64,000 nucleotides of DNA from an uncultured Oscillospiraceae bacterium (GTDB lineage Bacteria > Bacillota > Clostridia > Oscillospirales > Ruminococcaceae): positions 1 through 64,000 of the forward strand of contig CAKSWY010000013.1 in NCBI GenBank assembly GCA_934513685.1. Direction: 5' to 3'. Below are positions 32,627-39,928 of this stretch, in pieces (position 1 is the stretch's first letter; every line of letters starts with the position of its first letter). Below the pieces are notes generated by a model that searched no databases, was not told the DNA's origin, and saw only the letters and a program-made list of their open reading frames with translations. A program made the translations under genes and the position numbers.

Positions 32627-32686
32627 CGTTCCGCATTCCTCATTCTGAATTCTGCATTCTGAATTCTGCATTTAAAATGCGGAACG
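32627..32686. repeat. 60-bp palindromic element with internal tandem repeat
   Basis: CGTTCCGCATT and its perfect complement AATGCGGAACG bracket 38 bases that contain two exact copies of CATTCTGAATTCTG. It lies just past the methionine-synthase-like stop. No coding function was seen. Confidence 0.6.
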
Positions 32687-32716
32687 CCTAACGCTCGAAA
32701 TCTACTCCGGAAGCTG

Positions 32717-33835
32717 TTACTTTCCCCACACCTCTTCGGCGATCTCCTTCACCAGCGCCAGCTTGGCCCACTGCTGCATCTCGGTCAGCTTGTTGCCGAT
32801 CTCGCAGCTGGCGAAGCCGCACTGGGGGCTGAGGCACAGGCGATCCAGCGGGATGTAACGGGCCGCCTCGTGAATGCGGTCGATGACGGCCTGCTTATCC
32901 TCCAGGCGGGGGTTCTTGGTGGTCACCAGACCCAGCACGACCTTCTTGCCCTCGGCCACGTGCTTCAGCGGCTCAAAATTGCCGCTGCGCTCGTCGTCAA
33001 ACTCCAGATAGAAGGCGTCCGCATTCTCCTGCGCAAACAGGAACGGCGCAACGGGGGCGTAGCCTCCCTGGCTGGCCCAGGTGGAGTGGTAGTTGCCGCG
33101 GCACACATGGGTGGTCAGGGCCAGGTCCGCCGGCTTGCCTTCAATGGCCAGGTTGTTCAGGCGCAGGTACTCCTCCTGCATCTGGGCGAGGGAGAGGCCG
33201 CTGGTTTCCAGGAAGCCCTGGTAGTTGCTGTCGCAGAACATACCCCAGGTGCAGTCGTCAAACTGGACGCTGCGGCAGCCGGAGGCGTACAGGTCGGCGA
33301 TGACGGTGCGGTAGGCGGCGGCAATGTCCTGCAGCAGCTGCTCATGGTCGGGGTAAACGGCATCGGTATTTTTGCCGTTGTCCTCACGGTACAGCTCCGC
33401 CAGAAGCTGGGCGGGGGCGGGCATGGTCTGGCGGGCAATGCAGGTCTCGTCCTCAAACTGCTTGACGAACTTGAAGTGCTCCACAAAGGGGTGGTTTTCG
33501 CCGGAGATCTTCCCGGTGAGCTTGATGGAGCCGGGGGTGGTCTCCTCGCCCTGGAAGTAGTAGCCGTGGTTCAGCTCCACCTCGTCAATGCCCTGGAAGC
33601 CCCACATGAAGTCCAGATGCCAGTAGCTGCGGCGGAACTCGCCGTCCGTGATGGCGTGGAACCCGGCGCGCTTCTGCTTCTCGATCAGCAGCTTGATCTG
33701 CGCATTTTCAACTTCGGTCAGGGCGGCCCGGTCGATCTCGCCGGCCTTGAACTGGGCACGGGCGTTTTTCAGGGCCTGAGGGCGCAGAAAGCTGCCCACA
33801 AAATCATAACGGAACGGGGAACGAAGGTCTGCCAT
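32717..33835 (-). CDS. Cobalamin-independent methionine synthase C-terminal-domain protein (YxjG/YxjH-like)
   Basis: A 372-residue protein equal to the catalytic half of MetE: it starts with PFRYDFVGSFLRP and has GFHAITDGEFRR early, QFDDCTWGMF in the middle (acidic/zinc region), HVCRGNYHS and finally LSPQCGFAS with the zinc cysteine. Such stand-alone proteins transfer a methyl group to homocysteine or related thiols, often from a donor other than folate. MADLRSPF is the start, because GGAGGAG lies shortly before it. It has its own promoter and no S-box. Two LysR genes of the type that control met genes lie upstream, beyond a phage remnant. Confidence 0.9.
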   Translation of the reverse strand: MADLRSPFRYDFVGSFLRPQALKNARAQFKAGEIDRAALTEVENAQIKLLIEKQKRAGFHAITDGEFRRSYWHLDFMWGFQGIDEVELNHGYYFQGEETTPGSIKLTGKISGENHPFVEHFKFVKQFEDETCIARQTMPAPAQLLAELYREDNGKNTDAVYPDHEQLLQDIAAAYRTVIADLYASGCRSVQFDDCTWGMFCDSNYQGFLETSGLSLAQMQEEYLRLNNLAIEGKPADLALTTHVCRGNYHSTWASQGGYAPVAPFLFAQENADAFYLEFDDERSGNFEPLKHVAEGKKVVLGLVTTKNPRLEDKQAVIDRIHEAARYIPLDRLCLSPQCGFASCEIGNKLTEMQQWAKLALVKEIAEEVWGK

Positions 33836-33913
33836 GGGAATCTCCTCCTGTTTGGTCAACGCCCGAAAAAACTGCGTTCGAGCGAATGGTTTGCGTTTGT
33901 TTGGAATGACACC

Positions 33914-33942
33914 AGTATAAAGGAGAAACCGCGCGCTGTAAA
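33914..33942 (-). promoter_or_regulatory. Promoter of methionine-synthase-like gene
   Basis: Minus strand TTTACA, 17-base spacer, TATACT, about 80 bases before the start. Confidence 0.8.
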
Positions 33943-33954
33943 ATACGAAAAAGC

Positions 33955-33991
33955 TGGGCGCTGCCATAGAAAAAAACTATGGTAGCGCCCA
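33955..33991 (-). terminator. Hairpin terminator closing the phage remnant
   Basis: TGGGCGCTGCCATAG pairs with CTATGGTAGCGCCCA around a T/A-rich loop (one mismatch). On the minus strand AGCTTTTTC follows. It separates phage genes from the next promoter. Confidence 0.7.
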
Positions 33992-34067
33992 GTGCGTTTA
34001 TTTTTGGTTAAAAAAATGCAGCTGCGTTAAACAGCTGCAAAATAAAAAGCTGAAGGTTTATTTGTCC

Positions 34068-34430
34068 TCACAGCTCGCTTTTGATGATTTTTTGATACTG
34101 CGGCGTGTGATCTGCAACGGCAGGCTTAATGTATGGCTTTGCTCTCTGGCCGTGCGTCATATACGTGTTGCCTTTTGCATCCGTGTACACCCAGGGCGTT
34201 TGTCGCCCACCGGGATAAAACACGCCCGTGCCAAGCTCCACATATGCCGCCTGCTCGTTTACATCCGTTACCGTGTGCGTGATGCTGTTGCGCAGGTTGC
34301 CGGTATCAACAGGGCACAGCTTTTTTGCATACCCCTCTGCCACAAGCCCGCATTTTTCAAGGCCACGAAGCGCTGCCGCCCTCATAGCGGCTAAAACCTC
34401 GTCGGTGTGGTCGGTAATTTCAACGTGCAT
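34068..34430 (-). CDS. Phage head-tail joining protein, HK97 gp10-like
   Basis: A 120-residue protein typical of the HK97 gp10 / minor tail-completion family: an N-terminal helical part with AALRGLEKCGLVAEGYAKKL, the signature PVDTGNLRNSI, then YVELGTGVF and a C-terminal PYIKPAV segment with a final helix. These act at the head-tail interface. MHVEITDH is the start, with GGAGAAGG upstream; the gene overlaps the preceding small phage gene by 11 bases. Base composition is clearly less GC-rich than neighbouring host genes. It looks intact but stranded without the rest of a prophage. Confidence 0.88.
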   Translation of the reverse strand: MHVEITDHTDEVLAAMRAAALRGLEKCGLVAEGYAKKLCPVDTGNLRNSITHTVTDVNEQAAYVELGTGVFYPGGRQTPWVYTDAKGNTYMTHGQRAKPYIKPAVADHTPQYQKIIKSEL

Positions 34431-34626
34431 ATTCAACCTTCTCCAGATCGGATTCCACACAGTCGAACAGTTTCCAACTGTCCGGCTCGCCCCAGCCTCC
34501 TGGAACGCCCTTTTCATCGCTTTCAACAGTATATTTTGTGATTCCGTCAGCGGTTGTGTAGATGTCAACGATCTCCCCGAGAATTCCCGTCGTTTTAATT
34601 CGGACTTTATCGTATTCATTCAGCAT
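34420..34626 (-). CDS. Small phage protein of unknown function
   Basis: A 68-residue acidic protein starting MLNEYDKVRIKTTGILGEIV, a beta-rich pattern seen in small genes between head morphogenesis and head-tail joining genes of Siphoviridae-like prophages. It lies between and overlaps both flanking phage genes (7 and 11 bases). No known domain was recognised. Confidence 0.7.
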   Translation of the reverse strand: MLNEYDKVRIKTTGILGEIVDIYTTADGITKYTVESDEKGVPGGWGEPDSWKLFDCVESDLEKVEYAR

Positions 34627-35619
34627 TTTTTTTGCCCCCTTTCACTTCTGAATGCCGTTATAATTCGCGGTGCGTCACCCGGTTTATCTATCCGCCACCC
34701 AGTGCAAAATATTCTTTCTTTTGTTACGCCGAGTTTCATGTAAATATTGAATTTTGTCGAGCCGTCATTGTTTTCTGAAATATCCACAGCTTTGCTCATG
34801 TCAAACTGCCGTGCAATGTTATACCGCAGCTGCAAAACATCATTTTCCGTATACCCGACATTGAAAAAATGATCCGCGTGCATTGCCCCCGATTTAAGGA
34901 AATACCCCGTAAATTTTTTCGGTGTAGTAACGCACGGCGCATTATTTACAAAATCCGTTTTCCGTTTATCCGTTTTCAGCCGTGCCCACTTTTCAGGATC
35001 ATTATATTTTAGATTCTGGAAGGAATCAAGAGTGCCGGGAACATTCTTCCCCAGAACGCTTTTGTATTCCGCCCATTGTGCCCGGTCGGACGAGAGTTTT
35101 TTGCCTTTTTTGATGTACGTATCCCACACATATCGGTTTTCCGATTTTTTCCAGCTTTCCCACTGCGCATAGGTCATATCCGAGACGAGTATGCTCTTCC
35201 CCGTTTCCGGGTCACGTGCGCGGCGCAGCGGGTTCGGGGCTTTCGGCACATCGTCACAGAGTACAGCGGCAGTTATACACCAAATACCCCGGGGCGCTTG
35301 TGTCCCCAGGGTACATGATCTCGTAGCCATCAACGTGGAAGGGCTTGTCTGTTTCCGACGTTTGCCCATCCAGCATTGCGTGGGCGTGGCGTGTGCGGCC
35401 GTCCAGTGTGGCCAGCCACTCCTTTTTCAGCTTGATGCCCATTCCTTCGGCGGCGTGGTAGCTGTCCATCCTGCCCGCATTCTGTGCCGCTGTGGTGGCC
35501 GTGCGGGCTGTGCGGATAGCAGACGCAAGGCTCATTCCCTGCATCCGGTTTTGCAGGTCACTCGAGATTTTATCAATCCCTTTGCCCTGCAAAATGCGGC
35601 TTGGTACAAACAGACAAAA
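34620..35619 (-). pseudogene. Phage head morphogenesis protein (SPP1 gp7-like) with toxin-like C-terminus, truncated and frameshifted
   Basis: Remnant in two frames. The 5' part, from about 35619 to a stop at 35254, has ILQGKGIDKISSDLQNRM, WLATLDGRTRHAHAMLDGQ and YNCRCTL, classic for gp7/Mu F-type minor head proteins. The reading then shifts frame at about 35255-35275 and continues as CDDVPKAPNPLRRARDPETG to 34620. The expected N-terminal ~200 residues are missing: the homology starts at an in-frame stop next to the LysR gene. The C-terminal ~130 residues (HADHFFNVGYTENDVLQL ... RIFCTGWRIDKP) resemble the phage-associated BECR/DUF6883-type nuclease-like domains often fused to such proteins. 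Low GC. Confidence 0.82.
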
Positions 35620-35643
35620 TCATCGGCCGAACAGGGCGGCCAC

Positions 35644-36555
35644 TTACCCCTCGGCGGCGGAAACAGCCTCGCGGAGCAATTCGATGTACCGCTTGCCAAA
35701 CCGGCTGAGAACGGCGTCTTTTCGGGTGAGATAGCCGATCTCCATATAGTCCTCCACCAGAAGGGGCACCGCCACGATGTTGGAGCCGTTCAGGGCCTCG
35801 TTGATGACGCCGCTGCAGATGGTGTAGCCGTTCAGCCCGATGAGCAGATTGAACAGGGTGGCCCGGTCGCACACAAGAATGTCCTTTTTGCTGTCCAGCG
35901 TGCTGAGGATCTCCTCGTAGAAATAGAAGGCGTTGTGCTCCCCCTGCTCGTAGGAAAGGCGGGGATAGGGGGCAAGGTCCTCCAGCGTCAGGGCCTGTTT
36001 CCGGGCCAGCGGGCTGGCCGAGCTGACAAACACATGGGGCTTGGCCGTGAACAGCGGGGTGAACACCAGCTCCTTTTCCCGAATGACCTTGTTCAGTACG
36101 GTCTCGTTGAAGGGGTTCCGGTACAACAGCCCCACCTCACTGCGCAGACGGGCCACATCCTCCAGAATTTCGTAGGTCTGGGTCTCCCGAATGCGGAAGT
36201 CGTATTCCTCGCCATCGTACTCCTTCAAAAGCGCCACAAAGGCCTCCACCGCGAAGGAATAATGCTGGGAAGAGACGCAGAACTGGTGCTTGACCGGGGC
36301 GGCCCCGCAATATTTTTCCTCAATCAGGCGGGTCTGTTCCAGCACCTGGCGGGCGTAGCCGAGAAACTCCTCGCCCTCGGGCGTCAGCGTGGCGCCCTTG
36401 TTGGTGCGCCGGAAGATCGTGATGCCCAGTTCCCGCTCCAGCTCCCGGATGGAGGCGGTCAGACTGGGCTGGGAGAGAAACAGCTGCTTGGCGGCCTCGC
36501 TGAAGGACCCGGTGCGGGCGGCGGCCACCACGTGGTTCAGTTGATGCAGGGTCAT
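35644..36555 (-). CDS. LysR family transcriptional regulator (downstream of pair)
   Basis: A 303-residue regulator. The N-terminal winged helix-turn-helix (about residues 1-60) reads HVVAAARTGSFSEAAKQLF and SQPSLTASIRELERELG. A linker helix and a two-lobe effector domain follow (VGLLYRNPFNE, YTICSGVINEAL). MTLHQLN is the start because GGAGGGAC precedes it, and its ATGA overlaps the stop of the second LysR gene. The stop is about 25 bases from the truncated phage gene, so the remnant's junction lies right behind this gene. The effector is unknown. Confidence 0.92.
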   Translation of the reverse strand: MTLHQLNHVVAAARTGSFSEAAKQLFLSQPSLTASIRELERELGITIFRRTNKGATLTPEGEEFLGYARQVLEQTRLIEEKYCGAAPVKHQFCVSSQHYSFAVEAFVALLKEYDGEEYDFRIRETQTYEILEDVARLRSEVGLLYRNPFNETVLNKVIREKELVFTPLFTAKPHVFVSSASPLARKQALTLEDLAPYPRLSYEQGEHNAFYFYEEILSTLDSKKDILVCDRATLFNLLIGLNGYTICSGVINEALNGSNIVAVPLLVEDYMEIGYLTRKDAVLSRFGKRYIELLREAVSAAEG

Positions 36556-37475
36556 GCCTGTCCCTCCGTTTCGGTCAAAACTTTCTGCCCCTCGCACAGC
36601 AGCCGCAGAAACTGCCGGGCTGCCGGGCTGGGAGAGCGCCGGGTGTCCCGAATCAGGGCGATCTGACGCAGGGGGATGGTCTCCACCAGATCCACCTGGA
36701 ACACCTGCCCGCTGGCCAGGGCGTTTTCGGCCAGGGGGCGGGGCACAAAGCCAAGGCCCAGCCCGCTTTGCACCATGGGCAGAATCTGGTCGGTGGTGGC
36801 GGCCTCGGTGTCCGGTTCCAGCTCCAGCCCGCAGCGCAGGTACAGCTGCCGGTAGAAGGCGTAGGTCATGGTTTCGCTGCCCAGGCAGATGAGGGGGTAT
36901 TCCTGCAGCTGCTCCAGCCGCCAGCGGCGGCCCTTCAGAAAGGCAAAGTCCTCCCCGGCCACCAGTACGTCCTGAAAGGGGTCCAGCAGGGTCTGGCGCA
37001 TGGCGGGGCGCAGCTGGGTGGGGGTGGTGACCACGCAGAAATCCGCCAGGCCCCGCTCCAGAGCCTGAATGGCCTGAGGGGTGGAGTGGTTGGCAATGCG
37101 CAGCCGAATGCCCGGGTATTCCCGGTGGAACGCCCGCATCTTGCTCAGCAGCAGGATGTGCAGGGCCGTCTCGCTGGCGTCAATGGTCAGGCTGCCGGTC
37201 TGCAGCGAGGTGATGCCCTCCAGTTCGTTCTCCCCGGCCAAAAGCTGCTCCTGGGCGATGGCCACGTGGGCGTACAGGGCCTCGCCCTCGGGGGTCAGGG
37301 TCACGCCGCGGGTGCTGCGCACCAGCAGCTTGCAGCCCAGCTGTGCCTCCAGACGGTTCAGGCCGCGGGTCATGTTGGGCTGGCTCATCTGCAGAATGTT
37401 GGCGGCCTTGGTCAGGCTTCGGTAGCGGCAGACGTAATAAAAAAGCCGGTAATAGTCCTGATTGACGTTCAGCAT
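36552..37475 (-). CDS. LysR family transcriptional regulator (first of pair)
   Basis: A 307-residue LysR protein with helix-turn-helix RYRSLTKAANILQMSQPNMTR near residues 17-37. The effector-binding domain includes IDASETALHILLLSKM and FCVVTTPTQLRP. It is only distantly similar to the second LysR protein, so this is not a recent duplication. It diverges from the aminotransferase gene across about 270 bases that contain a TATATG-N5-CATATA palindrome, a plausible binding site. Translation of both LysR genes is coupled by a four-base overlap. Confidence 0.92.
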   Translation of the reverse strand: MLNVNQDYYRLFYYVCRYRSLTKAANILQMSQPNMTRGLNRLEAQLGCKLLVRSTRGVTLTPEGEALYAHVAIAQEQLLAGENELEGITSLQTGSLTIDASETALHILLLSKMRAFHREYPGIRLRIANHSTPQAIQALERGLADFCVVTTPTQLRPAMRQTLLDPFQDVLVAGEDFAFLKGRRWRLEQLQEYPLICLGSETMTYAFYRQLYLRCGLELEPDTEAATTDQILPMVQSGLGLGFVPRPLAENALASGQVFQVDLVETIPLRQIALIRDTRRSPSPAARQFLRLLCEGQKVLTETEGQA

Positions 37476-37522
37476 GGCGGAAAGCTCCTCTTCAAAATTG
37501 CTTATAAGTAAATGATATAAAT

Positions 37523-37539
37523 TATATGCAAAACATATA
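37523..37539. promoter_or_regulatory. Palindromic operator candidate (LysR box)
   Basis: TATATG, five bases, CATATA: a perfect 6-bp inverted repeat with T-N11-A character. It ends one base before the -35 of the aminotransferase promoter and lies about 50 bases upstream of the divergent LysR start. The position suits activation of one side and autorepression of the other. Confidence 0.55.
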
Positions 37540-37540
37540 T

Positions 37541-37569
37541 TTTACAGATGCCTGTGCCCACAGTATAAT
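37541..37569 (+). promoter_or_regulatory. Promoter of aminotransferase-YoaK operon
   Basis: TTTACA, 17-base spacer, perfect TATAAT, 180 bases before the aminotransferase start. Confidence 0.78.
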
Positions 37570-37748
37570 ACAAAACGGCACAAAACACAAGAAGTGGAAC
37601 ATGCCGATGAGGGGAATGCAGGCACAAAACCGTGCCGCCCAACTCTCCTTCGCGCCCAGCCGGGCACCCGCAAGCAGCCCGGCCGTGTGTGAAGGAGCCC
37701 GGGAAACGAACCGCGCCCGGCGGGCGCGCAACAGATTGGAGAACGACC

Positions 37749-39068
37749 ATGCGCTATCAGGAAATGAGCCAGAGAGAATTGCAGCGGGAGTACCGCAAAC
37801 TGTCGGCCGCATATCGGGAGATGGAGCAGCAGGGGCTGCACCTGGACCTCTCCCGCGGAAAACCGTCCCCGGAACAGCTGGAGCTTTCCCGCAAGATGCT
37901 GGACGAGGTGAACAGCGGTTCGGTGCTGGACAGTGTGGACGGCACCGACTGCCGGAACTACGGCGGGCTGGACGGCATTCCTGAGGCAAAGGCCCTGCTG
38001 GCCGGCATGGTGGGCTGCCGCCCTGAACAGGTGATCGTGGGCGGCAACAGCAGCCTGACCCTGATGTTCGACATCCTGAGCCACGCCATGATCGACGGGC
38101 TGCTGGGCGGCACCCCCTGGTGCCAGGTGCCCGACCGGAAATTCCTCTGCCCGGTGCCCGGCTACGACCGGCACTTTGCCATGACCGAGCACTTCGGCTT
38201 CGAGCTGGTGCCTGTGCCCATGCTGGCAGACGGCCCGGATATGAACCTGGTGGAGCGGCTGGTGTGCGAGGACGCGAGCATCAAGGGCATCTGGTGCGTG
38301 CCCAAGTACCAGAACCCCACCGGCGTGGTGTTCAGCCATGAGGTGCTGGAGCGGTTTGCAAACCTGAAGCCCGCGGCCAAGGATTTCCGCATTTTCTGGG
38401 ACAATGCCTACTGCGTGCACGACCTGTACCCGGACGAGGCCGAGCCTCTGCCGGACATTCTGAGCCTGTGCGAGCAGGCCGGCAGCCCGGACCTGGTGTA
38501 TGAGTTCTGTTCCACCAGCAAGGCAGCCTTCCCCGGGGCGGGCATCAGCGGGGTGGCGGCCAGCGCGGCCAACCTGATCGAACTGCGCCGGGTGTGGAAG
38601 TTTGCCACCATCGGCCCGGACAAGCTGAACCAGCTGCGTCAGGCCCGGTTCTTCCGGAACACGGCCGGGCTGAAGGCCCACATGGCGCGCCATGCCGAGC
38701 TGCTGCGCCCCAAGTTTGAGCGGGTGGAGGCCATCCTGAAGGAGGACCTGGCCCGCAGCGGGGCCGGAAGTTGGACCGAGCCGAAGGGCGGCTACTTCAT
38801 CTCCTTCGACACGCTGCCGGGCTGTGCGGCCCGCACGGTGGAGCTGTGCAAAAAGGCCGGAGTAAAGTTCACCCCCGCGGGCGCCACCTGGCCCTGCGGC
38901 CGCGACCCGGAGGACCGGAACATCCGCCTGGCCCCCAGCTACGCCAGCCTGGAGGAGATCGAACTGGCGGTTCGGCTGTTCACGATCTGCGTGCGTCTGG
39001 CTGCCCTGGAGTCTCTGGCATCCATGCAGGTGGGCAGCGCGGATATGGAAGGTGAGCGCATTGCGTAA
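37749..39068 (+). CDS. PLP-dependent aminotransferase, aspartate aminotransferase subgroup 1c (MocR-like aminotransferase)
   Basis: A 439-residue fold-type I transaminase without the DNA-binding domain of MocR. Landmarks are LDLSRGKPSPEQLEL near the N-terminus, VGGNSSLTLMFDIL, GYDRHFAMTEHFG, the YQNPTGVVFS loop, WDNAYCVHDLYP (Asp and Tyr near the cofactor) and FCSTSKAAFPGAGISG with the PLP lysine in STSK. This subgroup is reported to use aspartate or related dicarboxylic amino acids, but specificity cannot be read here. MRYQEMSQ is chosen as start by family length. Likely controlled by the divergent LysR. The next gene overlaps its end. Confidence 0.92.
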   Translation: MRYQEMSQRELQREYRKLSAAYREMEQQGLHLDLSRGKPSPEQLELSRKMLDEVNSGSVLDSVDGTDCRNYGGLDGIPEAKALLAGMVGCRPEQVIVGGNSSLTLMFDILSHAMIDGLLGGTPWCQVPDRKFLCPVPGYDRHFAMTEHFGFELVPVPMLADGPDMNLVERLVCEDASIKGIWCVPKYQNPTGVVFSHEVLERFANLKPAAKDFRIFWDNAYCVHDLYPDEAEPLPDILSLCEQAGSPDLVYEFCSTSKAAFPGAGISGVAASAANLIELRRVWKFATIGPDKLNQLRQARFFRNTAGLKAHMARHAELLRPKFERVEAILKEDLARSGAGSWTEPKGGYFISFDTLPGCAARTVELCKKAGVKFTPAGATWPCGRDPEDRNIRLAPSYASLEEIELAVRLFTICVRLAALESLASMQVGSADMEGERIA

Positions 39069-39834
39069 GTGGTACCATCCACATGGGCAAATGTCCGAAG
39101 CCTTTCGCAATTCCGTGTTTTTAACCCTCTCCGGCGGTTTTCAGGATGCCTACACCTACATCGGCCGGGGCAAAGTGTTTGCCAATGCGCAGACCGGGAA
39201 CATCGTGCTGCTGGCCACCAACCTGTGCGAGGGCAATTTTGAGCGGGTGGGGCATTATCTGGTGCCCCTGCTGGCCTTTGTGGTAGGCGTGCTGTTTGCC
39301 GAGGCCATCCACGAGCGGTTTCACCGGATGGAAAAGCTCCACTGGCGGCAGCTGGTGCTGGCCATTGAGATCCTGCTGCTGGTGGCGGTGGGATTTGTTC
39401 CCCAAAGCATGAATCTGCTGGCCAACGCGCTGGTGAGCTTTGTGTGCGCCATGCAGGTGCAGACCTTCCGCAAGGTGCGGGGCAATGTCTGCTCCACCAC
39501 CATGTGCATTGGCAATCTGCGCAGCGGCACCCAGTATCTGTATGACTGGTTGAAATACCGTGACCCGGTGGTGCTCAGCCGGGCGCTGCAATACTTCGGC
39601 ACCATCGTTTTGTTCGGGGCCGGTGCGGCTGCGGGCAGCCTGATGACCATGCGGTTTGGTATGTGGGTCATCTGGGTCAGCAGTGCGCTGCTGAGCGTCA
39701 GCTTTCTGCTCATGTTCTGGAAAACGGACGAGAAAGAGCTGCAGGCGGTGGGACGCAAACTGGAGCGGGAACTTTGCACCGTGGAGAAAAAAGCCGAGCA
39801 TAAGCTGGAACATCTGGAAGAAAAGCACCGCTGA
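39061..39834 (+). CDS. YoaK family membrane protein (DUF1275)
   Basis: A roughly 257-residue membrane protein with about six hydrophobic helices. The DUF1275 signatures are visible: LTLSGGFQDAYTYI in the first helix, FANAQTGNIVLL, and later MQVQTFRK ... CSTTMCIGNLRSG. A charged helical tail (ELQAVGRKLERELC ... HLEEKHR) follows. The function of the family is unknown; a transport role is often assumed. The start is taken at TTG with GAAGGTGAG just upstream, giving LRKWYHPHGQMSEAF; a GTG three codons earlier is the alternative. It overlaps the aminotransferase stop, so the two are co-translated. Confidence 0.85.
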   Translation: MRKWYHPHGQMSEAFRNSVFLTLSGGFQDAYTYIGRGKVFANAQTGNIVLLATNLCEGNFERVGHYLVPLLAFVVGVLFAEAIHERFHRMEKLHWRQLVLAIEILLLVAVGFVPQSMNLLANALVSFVCAMQVQTFRKVRGNVCSTTMCIGNLRSGTQYLYDWLKYRDPVVLSRALQYFGTIVLFGAGAAAGSLMTMRFGMWVIWVSSALLSVSFLLMFWKTDEKELQAVGRKLERELCTVEKKAEHKLEHLEEKHR

Positions 39835-39870
39835 GTGTGAACGATAATTCCGAAAATTAATCGCAAGCAA

Positions 39871-39909
39871 AAAGCCCCCATCCGAACGGCCGGTTCGGAT
39901 GGGGGCTTT
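39871..39909. terminator. Bidirectional terminator between yoaK-type gene and oadA-type gene
   Basis: AAAGCCCCCATCCGAAC and its perfect complement flank a short loop, giving T-runs on both strands. Confidence 0.92.
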
Positions 39910-39928
39910 GCTGTGTTTTAAGGGGCGA

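Noticed and set aside
33955..34039. Two adjacent hairpins considered as an attachment site for the phage remnant
   Set aside because: One is a normal terminator, and no matching direct repeat was found on the other side near 35.6 kb.
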